A stretch of DNA of 64,000 bases from Mariprofundus sp. UBA1536 (GTDB lineage Bacteria > Pseudomonadota > Zetaproteobacteria > Mariprofundales > Mariprofundaceae): contig DCPU01000015.1 in the NCBI GenBank assembly GCA_002323245.1, forward strand, positions 124,001-188,000, written 5' to 3'. The position numbers and the translations under genes are program-made. The notes under the pieces were generated by a model that saw only the letters and a program-made list of their open reading frames with translations, made no database searches and was not told the DNA's origin. This document shows, piece by piece, positions 25,348-34,396 of the stretch (position 1 is the first letter of the stretch; every line of letters begins with the position of its first letter).

Positions 25348-26889
25348 ATGCAGCAAGCTTCTGAAACCCCGAGTATCATTTTAGCCACCCTCAATGCGCG
25401 TTATGTGCATAGCGCGATTGGGTTGCGCTGTTTATTTGCCAATATGCAGGAGCTCAAAGCTGCTACAGTGATTCGTGAATTCACCATCAATGATCAGATG
25501 CAGGATGTGGCTGAGCAGCTTCTTGCTGATAACCCTGAAGTGATTGGGCTTGGTGTATATATTTGGAATGCTGAACAAACTGCTGAGCTGGTGCATATTC
25601 TCAAAAGAGTGTCGCCAGAAACCGTGGTTGTGCTCGGCGGGCCTGAGGTAAGTTATTCGCCCATGCGTGTGGATTTCTCGGCTGCAGATTTTGTGATTCA
25701 GGGTGAGGGCGACGAAGCTTTTTACCAATTGGTCAAAGCAATTCAATCGGGATTAAGCCCAACAGAGCGAATCATCAAAGCGCCGCTGCCGAATGTACTG
25801 ACCATGGTGATGCCTTATGATGAATACACCGATGAAGATGTGGCGCATCGTTATATCTACGTTGAAGCATCGCGGGGGTGCCCGTTTCAATGTGAGTTTT
25901 GTTTGTCATCCATTGATGAAAAGGTGCGCAATTTTGATACGGATTTGTTTTTGGCTGCCCTTGAAAAATTATGGGTGCGGGGTGTACGTAATTTTAAGTT
26001 TATCGACCGCACCTTTAATTTAAATATCAATATTGCCAGCCAACTGCTGGATTTCTTTTTATCCAAACCCATGCCGTATTTTGTGCATTTTGAAGTGATT
26101 CCCGACCTTTTCCTGCGGCGCTGAAAGAGAAAATGTCCAGATTTGAGCCAACATCCTTGCAGCTGGAAATTGGTATCCAAACACTGAATCTGGAAGTGGC
26201 CAAAACCATTCAGCGCAATTTGAAGCTGAAAAAAATCGAAGAGGAACATTGCCTTTTTAGAGCAAGACACCAAGGCACATATGCATTTGGATTTGATTGT
26301 GGGTTTGCCGGGTGAAGGTTTGGAAAGTTTTGGTAAGGGTTTAGATACCCTAGCAAGCTGGACGCATTCGGAGATCCAAATAGGGATTTTAAAAAAACTG
26401 GCTGGCACCACGCTGGATAGACATGATGTTGAATACGGCATGGTTTATTCCGACAAACCACCGTATGACATCCTTAAAAACAAAAATTTGAGTTTTGTTG
26501 ATATCCAAAACATGAAACGTTTTGCGCGGTTTTGGAATCTGTTTTATAACAGTGGCAACTTCCAAAAATCCATAGATTCGCTTTGGCCTAAGGGTGATGT
26601 ATTTGACCAGTTCTTCGCTTTCTCTATGTGGATTTATGGGCAAACCCAAAGCACATGGAAAATATCGTTGGAGCGTTTGGCTGAATTGTTATTCAACTAC
26701 CGCGTGAACGAACAAGGCGCAGACGATAAGGAAGTCGCTGCCATTTTGCTTGAAGATTTATTAAAGCTTGAAGGCAGAAAGATTCCACCATTTCTTAAAC
26801 CTTATGCTTATGAGAATGGCACTAAAGATTCAGTGAAAAAAGTGGCGGCGCAGGGGCATAACAAACGCCAACAGCGCCACCAAGACTAA
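25348..26889 (+). pseudogene. B12-binding / radical SAM protein with two compensating frameshifts
   Basis: The first part (25348 to ~26106) encodes a cobalamin-binding-like domain (GLGVYIWNAEQT, VVLGGPEVSY) and the radical SAM cluster C178-x3-C182-x2-C185. Near 26107-26111 (a T-run) one base seems lost, and the frame would stop at 26124. Homologous-looking protein continues in another frame (FPAALKEKM...), and near 26241 one extra G returns it to the first frame (ENIAFLEQDTKAHMHLDLIVGLPGEG), ending in a DUF4080-like region. Without both indels it is ~512 residues. It could be a real pseudogene or consensus errors in short homopolymers. Family members are B12-dependent radical SAM enzymes without assigned substrate. 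Confidence 0.75.
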
Positions 26890-26892
26890 ATG

Positions 26893-26916
26893 AACAACAT
26901 CGTTAACGGTGTTGTT
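26893..26916. terminator. Hairpin between convergent genes
   Basis: AACAACATCG (26893-26902), loop TTAA, CGGTGTTGTT (26907-26916). It includes the stop codon of trhO. There is no long T-run, so the terminator call is tentative. Confidence 0.4.
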
Positions 26917-27910
26917 TAACCGCCACTTTCTTTTCTAAATATTTTGGCACTTTGGCACCCAAGGCGCGTCGCTTTTCCAATTTGCGCTTTTGCGCATCTT
27001 TAATCGACATGCCCAAATGGGTTTCGCCGCGTGCTTCTGCCAATTGTTTTTGCTTTTGACGCTCTGCCAAACGGCTGCGTTTGTCTTCAGACAACACATC
27101 AAAACAACGATCGCAGCAAATGCCTTCAATGTAATGCTCCGATAACAGATCCTGCGCACTCAGCGGCCAGCGGCAGCCACGGCAAAGGGTGTATTGGCCA
27201 ATTTTGAGGCCGTGGCTAACAGCGACACGATCATCAAAGACAAAACATTCACCTTCCCACAAGCTTTCTTCTTCGGGCACTTCTTCAAGGTATTTTAAAA
27301 TGCCACCTTTGAGGTGATAAACTTCTTCATAACCTTGCTGCAGCATAAAAGACGATGCTTTTTCGCAGCGAATGCCACCAGTGCAAAACATGGCGACTTT
27401 CTTGTGCGTTTCAGGCGCATAGTTGTTGGCTACAAATTCAGGGAATTCGCGGAAGGTTTCAGTGTTGGGGTCAATGGCGCCTTTGAAGGTGCCAATCAAA
27501 TATTCGTAGTCATTACGTGTATCCAGCACCAATACTTCGGGGTCAGAAATGATGGCGTTCCAATCTTTGGGCGCCACATAAGTGCCCACGCAAACATTGG
27601 GGTCTACGCCATCAATGCCTAGGGTAACGATTTCTTTTTTGAGCTTTACCTTCATGCGATAAAACGGTTTGGTGTTGGCAAAGGATTCTTTGTGTTCCAA
27701 ACCTTGTAAGCGGGTATCACTTTTTAGATAAGCCAATAAATCATCAATGTCTTCCTGTCTGCCAGCAACAGAGCCATTGATGCCCTCATGGGCAAGCAAT
27801 AGCGCGCCTTTGATATCGTGGCCATCGCAGAATGCCTGCAATGGCTCACGCATAGCCACGTAATCTTCAAGTGTAGCGAAGTGATAAAGTGCAGATACCA
27901 CAATGGACAT
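26903..27910 (-). CDS. trhO: tRNA uridine(34) hydroxylase TrhO (rhodanese family)
   Basis: TrhO (YceA) makes 5-hydroxyuridine at the tRNA wobble position with O2. The 335-residue protein has the N-terminal acylphosphatase-like domain (ALLLAHEGINGSVAG) and a rhodanese domain with the active loop CTGGIRCEKAS (Cys near 176). The C-terminal region contains a zinc-knuckle-like cysteine set (CRGCRWPL, CCDRCF) and ends in a basic tail. It starts 12 bases after the rhlE stop, so rhlE-trhO is probably one transcript. Confidence 0.94.
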   Translation of the reverse strand: MSIVVSALYHFATLEDYVAMREPLQAFCDGHDIKGALLLAHEGINGSVAGRQEDIDDLLAYLKSDTRLQGLEHKESFANTKPFYRMKVKLKKEIVTLGIDGVDPNVCVGTYVAPKDWNAIISDPEVLVLDTRNDYEYLIGTFKGAIDPNTETFREFPEFVANNYAPETHKKVAMFCTGGIRCEKASSFMLQQGYEEVYHLKGGILKYLEEVPEEESLWEGECFVFDDRVAVSHGLKIGQYTLCRGCRWPLSAQDLLSEHYIEGICCDRCFDVLSEDKRSRLAERQKQKQLAEARGETHLGMSIKDAQKRKLEKRRALGAKVPKYLEKKVAVKQHR

Positions 27911-27921
27911 ACCGATGCTCC

Positions 27922-29304
27922 TTAGCTGGCAGAAGTGCGCGAAGCGCCCTGGCGGCGGCGATTGCCGTTGTTGCCACGCGGCTTGGCTGCGCCCGGATTG
28001 CCAGTGTTGGGTTGGTTGGATGTGGCGCGATTGCCGCTACGTTGACCATCGCGCTGCGCAGGGCGACTACCTTGCGGTTTACTTGCGCCAGATGCTTGTG
28101 GGCGACGATTGCGTTGACCTGTGCGTGTAGGTTTGTCTGCGGGAATAGCATCCAATGCATTTTCTTCTGCGGATACTTCAAAACCTGGCAGAATCACTTT
28201 GGGAATATCGGTTTTAATCAATCGCTCAATATCACGCAGCAATTTATGCTCATCAGCGCTTACTAACGACATGGCTTCACCAGAGTTGCCGGCGCGGCCT
28301 GTACGACCAATACGGTGCACATAATCTTCAGGCACATTGGGCAATTCATAATTAATCACATGTGGTAATTGATCGATATCAAGGCCACGAGCGGCGATGT
28401 CGGTAGCCACAAGCACGCGAATGGTTCCGTTTTTAAAGCCAAGCAAAGCGCTGGTGCGTGCTGATTGACTTTTGTTACCATGAATCGCTGCAGCGCCAAT
28501 ACCATCATCTTCGAGTTGTTTGGTCAGGCGATTAGCGCCGTGTTTAGTTTTGGTGAACACCAATACTTGTTGCCAGTTGCCTTCTGAAATGAGCTTGGAA
28601 AGCAAGGTGCGTTTTTTCGATTTGCTCACCGGGTACACCACTTGCGTGACTTGATGCGCAGTTTCATTACGCGCCACTTCAACAAACGAAGGATTGGTTA
28701 AGAAACCACTGGCTAGGGTTTTGATTTCTTGCGAGAAAGTGGCAGAAAACAAAAGGTTTTGACGTTGCTTAGGAAGAATTTTCAATATTTTACGAATGTC
28801 ATGGATAAAGCCCATATCGAGCATACGGTCGGCTTCATCAAGCACGAAAAATTCCACGTGTTTCAAATCGGCTTTGCCCTGGTTCACCAAATCGAGCAAA
28901 CGGCCAGGTGTGGCTACAAGGATATCAACGCCGCGTTTAAGTTTATCAATTTGCGGGTTGATACCAACGCCACCGAAGACGATGGTCGAGCGAAGCGGTA
29001 AATATTTGCCATAAGTCTGAATGCTTTCGCCCACTTGGGCTGCGAGCTCACGGGTGGGGGTAAGTACCAAAGCGCGGATGTGGTGGCGTTGGTGATTGTC
29101 TGGGCGACCTTGTTGCATCAATTGCAACATGGGCAGCGTAAAACCTGCTGTTTTGCCTGTGCCTGTTTGGGCGCCGGCTAACACATCGCGGCCAGCTAAT
29201 ACCATAGGGATAGCCTGGGCCTGGACGGGTGTAGGTGTGGTGTAGCCTTCTTCATGCACGGCTTTGAGGATCTCTTTCGATAATCCAAGTTCTGTAAATA
29301 ACAT
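27922..29304 (-). CDS. rhlE: DEAD-box RNA helicase RhlE
   Basis: The 460-residue protein has the full DEAD-box set: Q motif GYTTPTPVQ, motif I AQTGTGKT near residue 44, motif II DEAD near 155, motif III SAT, VFTKTKHGAN, and motif VI HRIGRTGRAG. The C-terminal ~75 residues are basic and rich in Arg, Asn, Gly and Gln, typical of RhlE-type unstructured RNA-binding tails. RhlE helps ribosome assembly and RNA turnover. The 277-base gap upstream holds no gene. Confidence 0.94.
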   Translation of the reverse strand: MLFTELGLSKEILKAVHEEGYTTPTPVQAQAIPMVLAGRDVLAGAQTGTGKTAGFTLPMLQLMQQGRPDNHQRHHIRALVLTPTRELAAQVGESIQTYGKYLPLRSTIVFGGVGINPQIDKLKRGVDILVATPGRLLDLVNQGKADLKHVEFFVLDEADRMLDMGFIHDIRKILKILPKQRQNLLFSATFSQEIKTLASGFLTNPSFVEVARNETAHQVTQVVYPVSKSKKRTLLSKLISEGNWQQVLVFTKTKHGANRLTKQLEDDGIGAAAIHGNKSQSARTSALLGFKNGTIRVLVATDIAARGLDIDQLPHVINYELPNVPEDYVHRIGRTGRAGNSGEAMSLVSADEHKLLRDIERLIKTDIPKVILPGFEVSAEENALDAIPADKPTRTGQRNRRPQASGASKPQGSRPAQRDGQRSGNRATSNQPNTGNPGAAKPRGNNGNRRRQGASRTSAS

Positions 29305-29531
29305 GTATTGTTTTTTTATGTGATTGCGCCCAAAGATTGCAGTGTCACTGACGATAACGGGGCAATGCTTTCCATTGAATTTTTCGCTGCTTAAGGGTCA
29401 GTGATGCGCTTAAGACATGGGTGTGAAACCCCCATTGAAGTATTGTGCATCATGCCAATGTATTTAGAAAATACAATCATCACGCTGTTTTACACAGAGC
29501 CTGTTTTTTTCGAAAAGCCTAGTGCACCAAA

Positions 29532-29558
29532 AAAAAGGGAGGCATAAGCCTCCCTTTC
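29532..29558 (-). terminator. Intrinsic terminator of the orphan lipoprotein gene
   Basis: AAAGGGAGGC, loop ATAA, GCCTCCCTTT: a perfect 10-bp stem. On the minus strand it is followed by a run of T (the A-run at 29529-29536), 24 bases after the lipoprotein stop. Confidence 0.9.
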
Positions 29559-29581
29559 TTCAATATACAATCAATCTTGTA

Positions 29582-31078
29582 TTAGAATGTTGTGATTTGA
29601 CCATGGATAGCACGGCCAGACACGTTGGCATTGGTTGAAACGGGAAACAGTTTGGCAATGCCGGCGTTTAAGGCAGCGGCTGTACCCACATTAAAATCAA
29701 AGCCGATTGCATAACTGAATGTGCCAGCAGTATTGAGTACATTCAAATCTGCATTGTTGATTTTTGCAGTGATGGTATTGAGCAGACTGTTGGCATTTAC
29801 CATTACGTTACTGCCATTCACACTAATCACACTATTCAAAACTGCATTGGTGCTATTGCCTGCAACGTTAGTGCCAGCAGCAGTGGTACCCTTCCATGCT
29901 AATGTGGCATTGGCAGGAACTACCACAGCAGTGACTCTACCTGCGGTAACAGTGATTTTCACAGGGTTGATTGTGCCGCTGATACGACGTGTATCGGCAA
30001 GATCAGGTGTATCAAATTCAAAAGCGACAGTGCTGTTAAATGTTCTGTCCGCGCCTGCGGGCAATTCAATAATGGGCAGAAGCAACACTACGTTTGTTTT
30101 GTTGATGGTTGCAGCTACGGTGACAGTGCCGTCAGCCGCTACGGTTGCAACTTGGGTGTCGATCACGAAACTGTTCGAGTCTAATGCAAAACCTTTCAAT
30201 GTTGTCACTGCAGCACCAGAAGTCGTTGCATTAGTTTGCACAGCAGCATCAGTTGTGCTGGTAATTTGGGCTGTTGTAGAGCCGCCTGCTGCAAGACCAG
30301 CATTTAAGTTGGCAACAACATTGATAGTGGACACTGCGTTATTTGCGTTGGTAAGTGTAGTTGTACCGCCAGACAGTGATGTACCTGGCGCATTGCCGGC
30401 AACAACGTCATTGGCCATCGCTGTTGCGAAAGCGGCAGCAGTGGTGCCTGTTTTAGCAAGTTGCGCCACAGTGGCTGAAGCACGAATCGCGGCAGCAGCA
30501 ATTGCTGGATCCAATGCTGAATCAAGGATATTGATTTGCGATGGGTCGATATCGTTGCCTGCTGCATCGGCAGTTGGGATACCCAGTGATTGCAATGCCA
30601 ATTTGCCTGCAGCTTTAATTTCGTTAGCGACATTCACATCGCCACCAGCAGCCAGTTTTTGTTTTACAATTGCAGACTGAATAGAAGCAATCGGGTTGAC
30701 ACTTAATGAAGCCGGTACATTGGTAGCATCAGCAATGATCAAGCTGGTTTCTTCATTTGAAGTTGAAATTGCGCCAGTTGTTTCATCAATGTATGTGCCC
30801 TTGACTACGATTTCAAAAGGACCAGTAGCAGTATCTGGAATCTCAAGTGAGTAAGAACCTTCCGCATCTGTTACCGTACCTGTTGCTACGGGTGTGGCGC
30901 CACGAACGCCATTAACCAATGCGTAAGCTTCTACAGTTGATCCAGTTTGATATGGGCCTTTAGCGGCGGTGCCGGCTACAGTTGAGCTGGCAGGTGTTGT
31001 GATTGGATAGTCATCCACGCAGGCAGTCAGCGCAAAAAGCGACAGCATACATGCGAAAAGTGTGAGTTTGTTTTTCAT
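29582..31078 (-). CDS. Uncharacterised Ala/Thr/Asn-rich lipoprotein
   Basis: I do not recognise the family beyond a lipoprotein. The 498-residue protein has a signal peptide with lipobox ALTAC (Cys20). It continues with a carboxypeptidase-like beta-sandwich stretch (~35-100: GTAAKGPYQTGSTVEAYAL ... DAEGSYSLEIP), as found in many surface lipoproteins. A long low-complexity Ala/Thr/Asn part follows (~130-290), then a second beta-rich region (~300-498). AGGGGA precedes the ATG and TATATT lies near 31096 as a possible -10. It has a strong terminator of its own, so it is monocistronic. An outer-membrane surface location is inference. Confidence 0.8.
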   Translation of the reverse strand: MKNKLTLFACMLSLFALTACVDDYPITTPASSTVAGTAAKGPYQTGSTVEAYALVNGVRGATPVATGTVTDAEGSYSLEIPDTATGPFEIVVKGTYIDETTGAISTSNEETSLIIADATNVPASLSVNPIASIQSAIVKQKLAAGGDVNVANEIKAAGKLALQSLGIPTADAAGNDIDPSQINILDSALDPAIAAAAIRASATVAQLAKTGTTAAAFATAMANDVVAGNAPGTSLSGGTTTLTNANNAVSTINVVANLNAGLAAGGSTTAQITSTTDAAVQTNATTSGAAVTTLKGFALDSNSFVIDTQVATVAADGTVTVAATINKTNVVLLLPIIELPAGADRTFNSTVAFEFDTPDLADTRRISGTINPVKITVTAGRVTAVVVPANATLAWKGTTAAGTNVAGNSTNAVLNSVISVNGSNVMVNANSLLNTITAKINNADLNVLNTAGTFSYAIGFDFNVGTAAALNAGIAKLFPVSTNANVSGRAIHGQITTF

Positions 31079-31407
31079 GTTTTTCCCCTTTTAATATATA
31101 CAAAGAATGTATAAAAGTTTCGGTACCGTAGCATGGTGCATGTCGAAATCAAGCCTGTTTATTTTCTGTGTCAGAGAAATAAGGGTAGGTGTGGGACAAG
31201 TGCTGTTTGCCGCTTATGTTTATCAGCTGCGGGGTCTCCTGATGTCGGCCATGAGGGCAATATGTTGTTGTGGTTGTTGCGGGATAATAGGTATGGGTTG
31301 GGCATGTATTTTTTGTATGTTTCACTGATTGTATGTAGAAAGCCGCATTCTTCAAAAACAACATTGATATTAAGTTGAGAAATTTTGAAATTCAGAGGAG
31401 AGGTGCC
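31079..31407. other. Intergenic region without a gene
   Basis: This 329-base divergent gap carries the upstream regions of the lipoprotein and barrel genes. Short reading frames here have odd cysteine-rich composition and no ribosome site. I see no riboswitch or RNA fold that I can name. Confidence 0.6.
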
Positions 31408-32442
31408 GTGTCAGCAAGATTCAATGATAGTCGCAGTATGGTGTGTAGCCTGATTGTTGTTGTTCTTCTCTTTTGCGGCAGGGTTACTGCTGAAGAGTTT
31501 TCATCTTCTGTGCTTGAGTTTAACCGCGCAGTGCTGCTTGATGATGCTCAGGTTGATAACGTTTGGTTGAAGTATGATTATTTTCATCCGAAGATGGACA
31601 TTTTCGATTATGCGGGTTCAACCAAAACATCGAATACCTTGGATAAATGGTCGAACATACATGTGGGCTTGAACACCGGAATCAGTGAGCAATTTCGTCT
31701 GCGATTGCAGGCGGAAAAGGGCAGCCAGAAATTGAGTCGGCCACGTGAGCCGAAATCATTGAATCCTGGCTTTTGGGGTGGTGAAATCCGGTTGCAATGG
31801 CGTAGTCAGCCAACCGACAGTTTTCGTTGGGGTTTAGAGGCAGGCTACAGGGCACATCATTCGCCTGTCGAAGGTGTGGAAAAGCTTGAGGAAGGCGGCA
31901 TTACTGCGACTGCGGCGCCTGGGAAAATGTTGTTTGAATCCTCGGCGAAAGACGCGGCGTGGCTGGCAGGTGTGGGCACCAGCTTTGATGTCAGCGAAGC
32001 ACTTTCGCTGCATGCGCACTTTGAATACCGTGCTGTGCAGGTGCAGGCGATCACCACTTCGTATGACCCGTTGATTCTGGCGGTGCTGCAAAAGCGACAA
32101 ATTCCGCAAACAACACCCTGGCATGAGAAGCATATGGTCAGCGCGGTTGGACTTGACTGGCGCTTTTTTGAGCGAGCTTTTCTTGCCCTTGATGTTCGTC
32201 ACTATTTGATTCGGCGCAGCAATTATATTCCGCGAACCGGATTCAGAGATTATAACGAGAGCGCCTACGCTGATATCTATCTTGGCTATGCAATCACACC
32301 AGATGTAACCCTGATGACGCATGCTCAGGTTGGATCCAATTATTTCCTCGGCGATTTGCCGCTTCTTTATAATCGCAGAAACAACCATACGTTCAATCAC
32401 CCTTTTGCTACGGTATCGGCGGGTTTGAATTACAGTTTTTAA
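31408..32442 (+). CDS. Uncharacterised outer-membrane beta-barrel protein
   Basis: The start GTG 31408 has AGAGGAGAGG just upstream; a TTG at 31375 is in frame but has no such site. The 344-residue protein begins with a signal peptide (~1-28, hydrophobic core CSLIVVVLLFCG, end VTAEE). It continues with about twelve amphipathic strands rich in aromatic residues (WSNIHVGLNTGISEQFRLRL, GLDWRFFERAFLALDVRHYL and others, shown in part) and ends in LNYSF, a C-terminal phenylalanine typical of BAM substrates. Family and substrate are not recognised. slyX follows after a short gap. Confidence 0.75.
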   Translation: MSARFNDSRSMVCSLIVVVLLFCGRVTAEEFSSSVLEFNRAVLLDDAQVDNVWLKYDYFHPKMDIFDYAGSTKTSNTLDKWSNIHVGLNTGISEQFRLRLQAEKGSQKLSRPREPKSLNPGFWGGEIRLQWRSQPTDSFRWGLEAGYRAHHSPVEGVEKLEEGGITATAAPGKMLFESSAKDAAWLAGVGTSFDVSEALSLHAHFEYRAVQVQAITTSYDPLILAVLQKRQIPQTTPWHEKHMVSAVGLDWRFFERAFLALDVRHYLIRRSNYIPRTGFRDYNESAYADIYLGYAITPDVTLMTHAQVGSNYFLGDLPLLYNRRNNHTFNHPFATVSAGLNYSF

Positions 32443-32507
32443 GTCTAACTAGGGGGATGGCGGATTTTCTTCCAGATACGGCACAACTTTTTATTTTCGA
32501 GGTGGGT

Positions 32508-32735
32508 ATGAGTAATACGCCAGACATCATGATGCTGCAGGCGCAGATGATTAATTTGGAAACCAAGGTTTCATATCAGGAGCATACCATTGAAGAACTC
32601 AATGAAGTGGTGATCGCCCAGCATAATCAAATTCAGGCTCTGGAAAAGGCTGTGAAACATTTCCGTGAGTATGTAAATACCCATGGTGAACAACGCAGTA
32701 GCAGCGAAGCCGAAGCGCCACCACCGCATTACTAG
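32508..32735 (+). CDS. slyX: SlyX family coiled-coil protein
   Basis: ATG 32508, preceded by GAGGTGGG, gives 75 residues; an in-frame start at 32457 would add 17 residues unlike the family. The protein is one heptad-pattern coiled coil (LETKVSYQEHTIEELNEVV) and ends in PPPHY, the SlyX C-terminal signature. SlyX is about 72 residues in E. coli and has no settled function. Confidence 0.88.
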   Translation: MSNTPDIMMLQAQMINLETKVSYQEHTIEELNEVVIAQHNQIQALEKAVKHFREYVNTHGEQRSSSEAEAPPPHY

Positions 32736-32840
32736 GTGGCTGGTGACTGGTTTGGGTGAGGCGTTATTAGATGTAAGACGTGAGATGCTAGATGTACATC
32801 TCCCATCGCACGTCCGAGTAGGAGCTATGATTATTGATTG

Positions 32841-32868
32841 TTGTTAAATCATCGACTTTTCATAGTAT
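32841..32868 (+). promoter_or_regulatory. Possible guaBA promoter
   Basis: TTGTTA (32841-32846), 16 bases, TAGTAT (32863-32868), about 30 bases before the guaB start. The match is modest. Confidence 0.35.
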
Positions 32869-32898
32869 GCGGCTGACTTCGCGCACAGGAGGAAGTCA

Positions 32899-34392
32899 GT
32901 GTCTTTTCAAACCCCATTATCTGGAAACCTAATCGAGGAAGCATACACGTTTGATGATGTGTTGTTGGTGCCACAAGCCAGCAGCGTATTGCCTGGAACG
33001 GTATCAACGGCTTCAAGATTCACCCGCACCATTAATCTCAATATCCCAGTGGTCTCAGCAGCCATGGATACCGTTACTGAATCCGGTACAGCCATTGCCT
33101 TGGCGCAAGCTGGCGGTATTGGTGTGATTCATAAAAACCTCACCGCAGATTTACAAGCAGCTGAAGTACGTAAAGTAAAACGCTATGAAGCTGGCGTAGT
33201 ACAAGAGCCGATTACTGTTACAGAAGATATGACTCTGGAACAAGTGCGACACATGGCCGCAGAGCATGGTTATTCAGGTTTCCCTGTGTTAAGTACCGAT
33301 GGAAAGTTGGCTGGTATTATCACCAACCGTGATACGCGCTTTGAGACTGATATGCGCAAGAAAGTGCGCAATATGATGACGCCTTTGGCGCGCTTGGTGA
33401 CCATCACTTCGGGCACCAAGATTGAAGAGTGTAAACACTTGTTTCATGAGCATCGCATTGAAAAACTACCAGTGATTGATAAAGACGGCATGTTGCGCGG
33501 CTTGATGACTGTGCGTGATATTGAGAAAGCTTCTGCACATCCGAACGCAGTGCGTGATTCATTTGGTCGTTTACTCACTGCTGCGGCGATGGGCGTTGGC
33601 GAAAAAGAATTGCTACGTTTTGAAGCCTTGCACGCAGCAGGCGTGGATGCAGTGATTGTCGATACTGCTCATGGTCATTCGCAAGGCGTGATTCAGCAAA
33701 TTAGAGATTTGAAAAAACAATATGGCGATGCAGTGCAAATCATTGGTGGCAATATCGCCACTGGTGAGGCGACCAAAGCATTGATTGATGCTGGCGCTGA
33801 TGCTGTGAAAGTGGGTATTGGCCCGGGTTCGATTTGCACCACGCGTATGGTGGCTGGTGTGGGCGTTCCCCAATTATCAGCGATTATGCAATGCGCACAA
33901 ATGGCCAAGAGTGCTGGCATTCCTGTGATTGGCGATGGTGGCATTAAATTTTCGGGCGATTTTGCCAAGGCGATGGCGGCGGGTGCATCCACTTGCATGT
34001 TTGGCTCGATGTTTGCCGGCACTGATGAAGCACCTGGCGAAAAGATTTTGTTCCAAGGTCGCACCTACAAATCGTATCGTGGTATGGGTTCGATTGGCGC
34101 TATGGAATTGGGCAGTAAAGATCGTTATTTCCAAGGTGATGTGGATGAAGCCATGAAATTGGTGCCAGAAGGCATTGAAGGCCGTGTGGGTTATAAAGGC
34201 CCAATCAACGACACACTCCATCAATTGGTGGGCGGTTTGCGTGCATCCATGGGTTATATCGGCGCAGCAACGATTCCTGATATGCATGAGCGCGCGAAAT
34301 TTGTACGCATCACAGGCGCAGGTTTGCGTGAATCGCATGTGCATGATGTGACTATCACCAAAGAAGCGCCCAATTATCGGATGGAGTCTTAA
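32899..34392 (+). CDS. guaB: Inosine-5'-monophosphate dehydrogenase
   Basis: GuaB oxidises IMP to XMP with NAD+, the first committed step to GMP. The start is GTG 32899 with AGGAGGAA upstream. The 497-residue protein has the barrel with two CBS domains inserted (~95-210), the catalytic loop GPGSICTTR with Cys313, and the flap segment (YKSYRGMGSIGAM). Length is normal (E. coli 488). guaA follows after 4 bases, the classic guaBA operon. Confidence 0.98.
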   Translation: MSFQTPLSGNLIEEAYTFDDVLLVPQASSVLPGTVSTASRFTRTINLNIPVVSAAMDTVTESGTAIALAQAGGIGVIHKNLTADLQAAEVRKVKRYEAGVVQEPITVTEDMTLEQVRHMAAEHGYSGFPVLSTDGKLAGIITNRDTRFETDMRKKVRNMMTPLARLVTITSGTKIEECKHLFHEHRIEKLPVIDKDGMLRGLMTVRDIEKASAHPNAVRDSFGRLLTAAAMGVGEKELLRFEALHAAGVDAVIVDTAHGHSQGVIQQIRDLKKQYGDAVQIIGGNIATGEATKALIDAGADAVKVGIGPGSICTTRMVAGVGVPQLSAIMQCAQMAKSAGIPVIGDGGIKFSGDFAKAMAAGASTCMFGSMFAGTDEAPGEKILFQGRTYKSYRGMGSIGAMELGSKDRYFQGDVDEAMKLVPEGIEGRVGYKGPINDTLHQLVGGLRASMGYIGAATIPDMHERAKFVRITGAGLRESHVHDVTITKEAPNYRMES

Positions 34393-34396
34393 TACT

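Noticed and set aside
29721..30680. A 319-codon open frame on the + strand opposite the orphan lipoprotein
   Set aside because: It is the antisense of an Ala/Thr/Asn-rich gene, whose low-complexity codons avoid stops on the other strand. It has no ribosome site, and the minus-strand gene has a lipobox and terminator.
31107..31328. Small 73-codon frame in the lipoprotein/barrel gap
   Set aside because: No ribosome site, and a cysteine-rich, unlikely composition without recognisable similarity.
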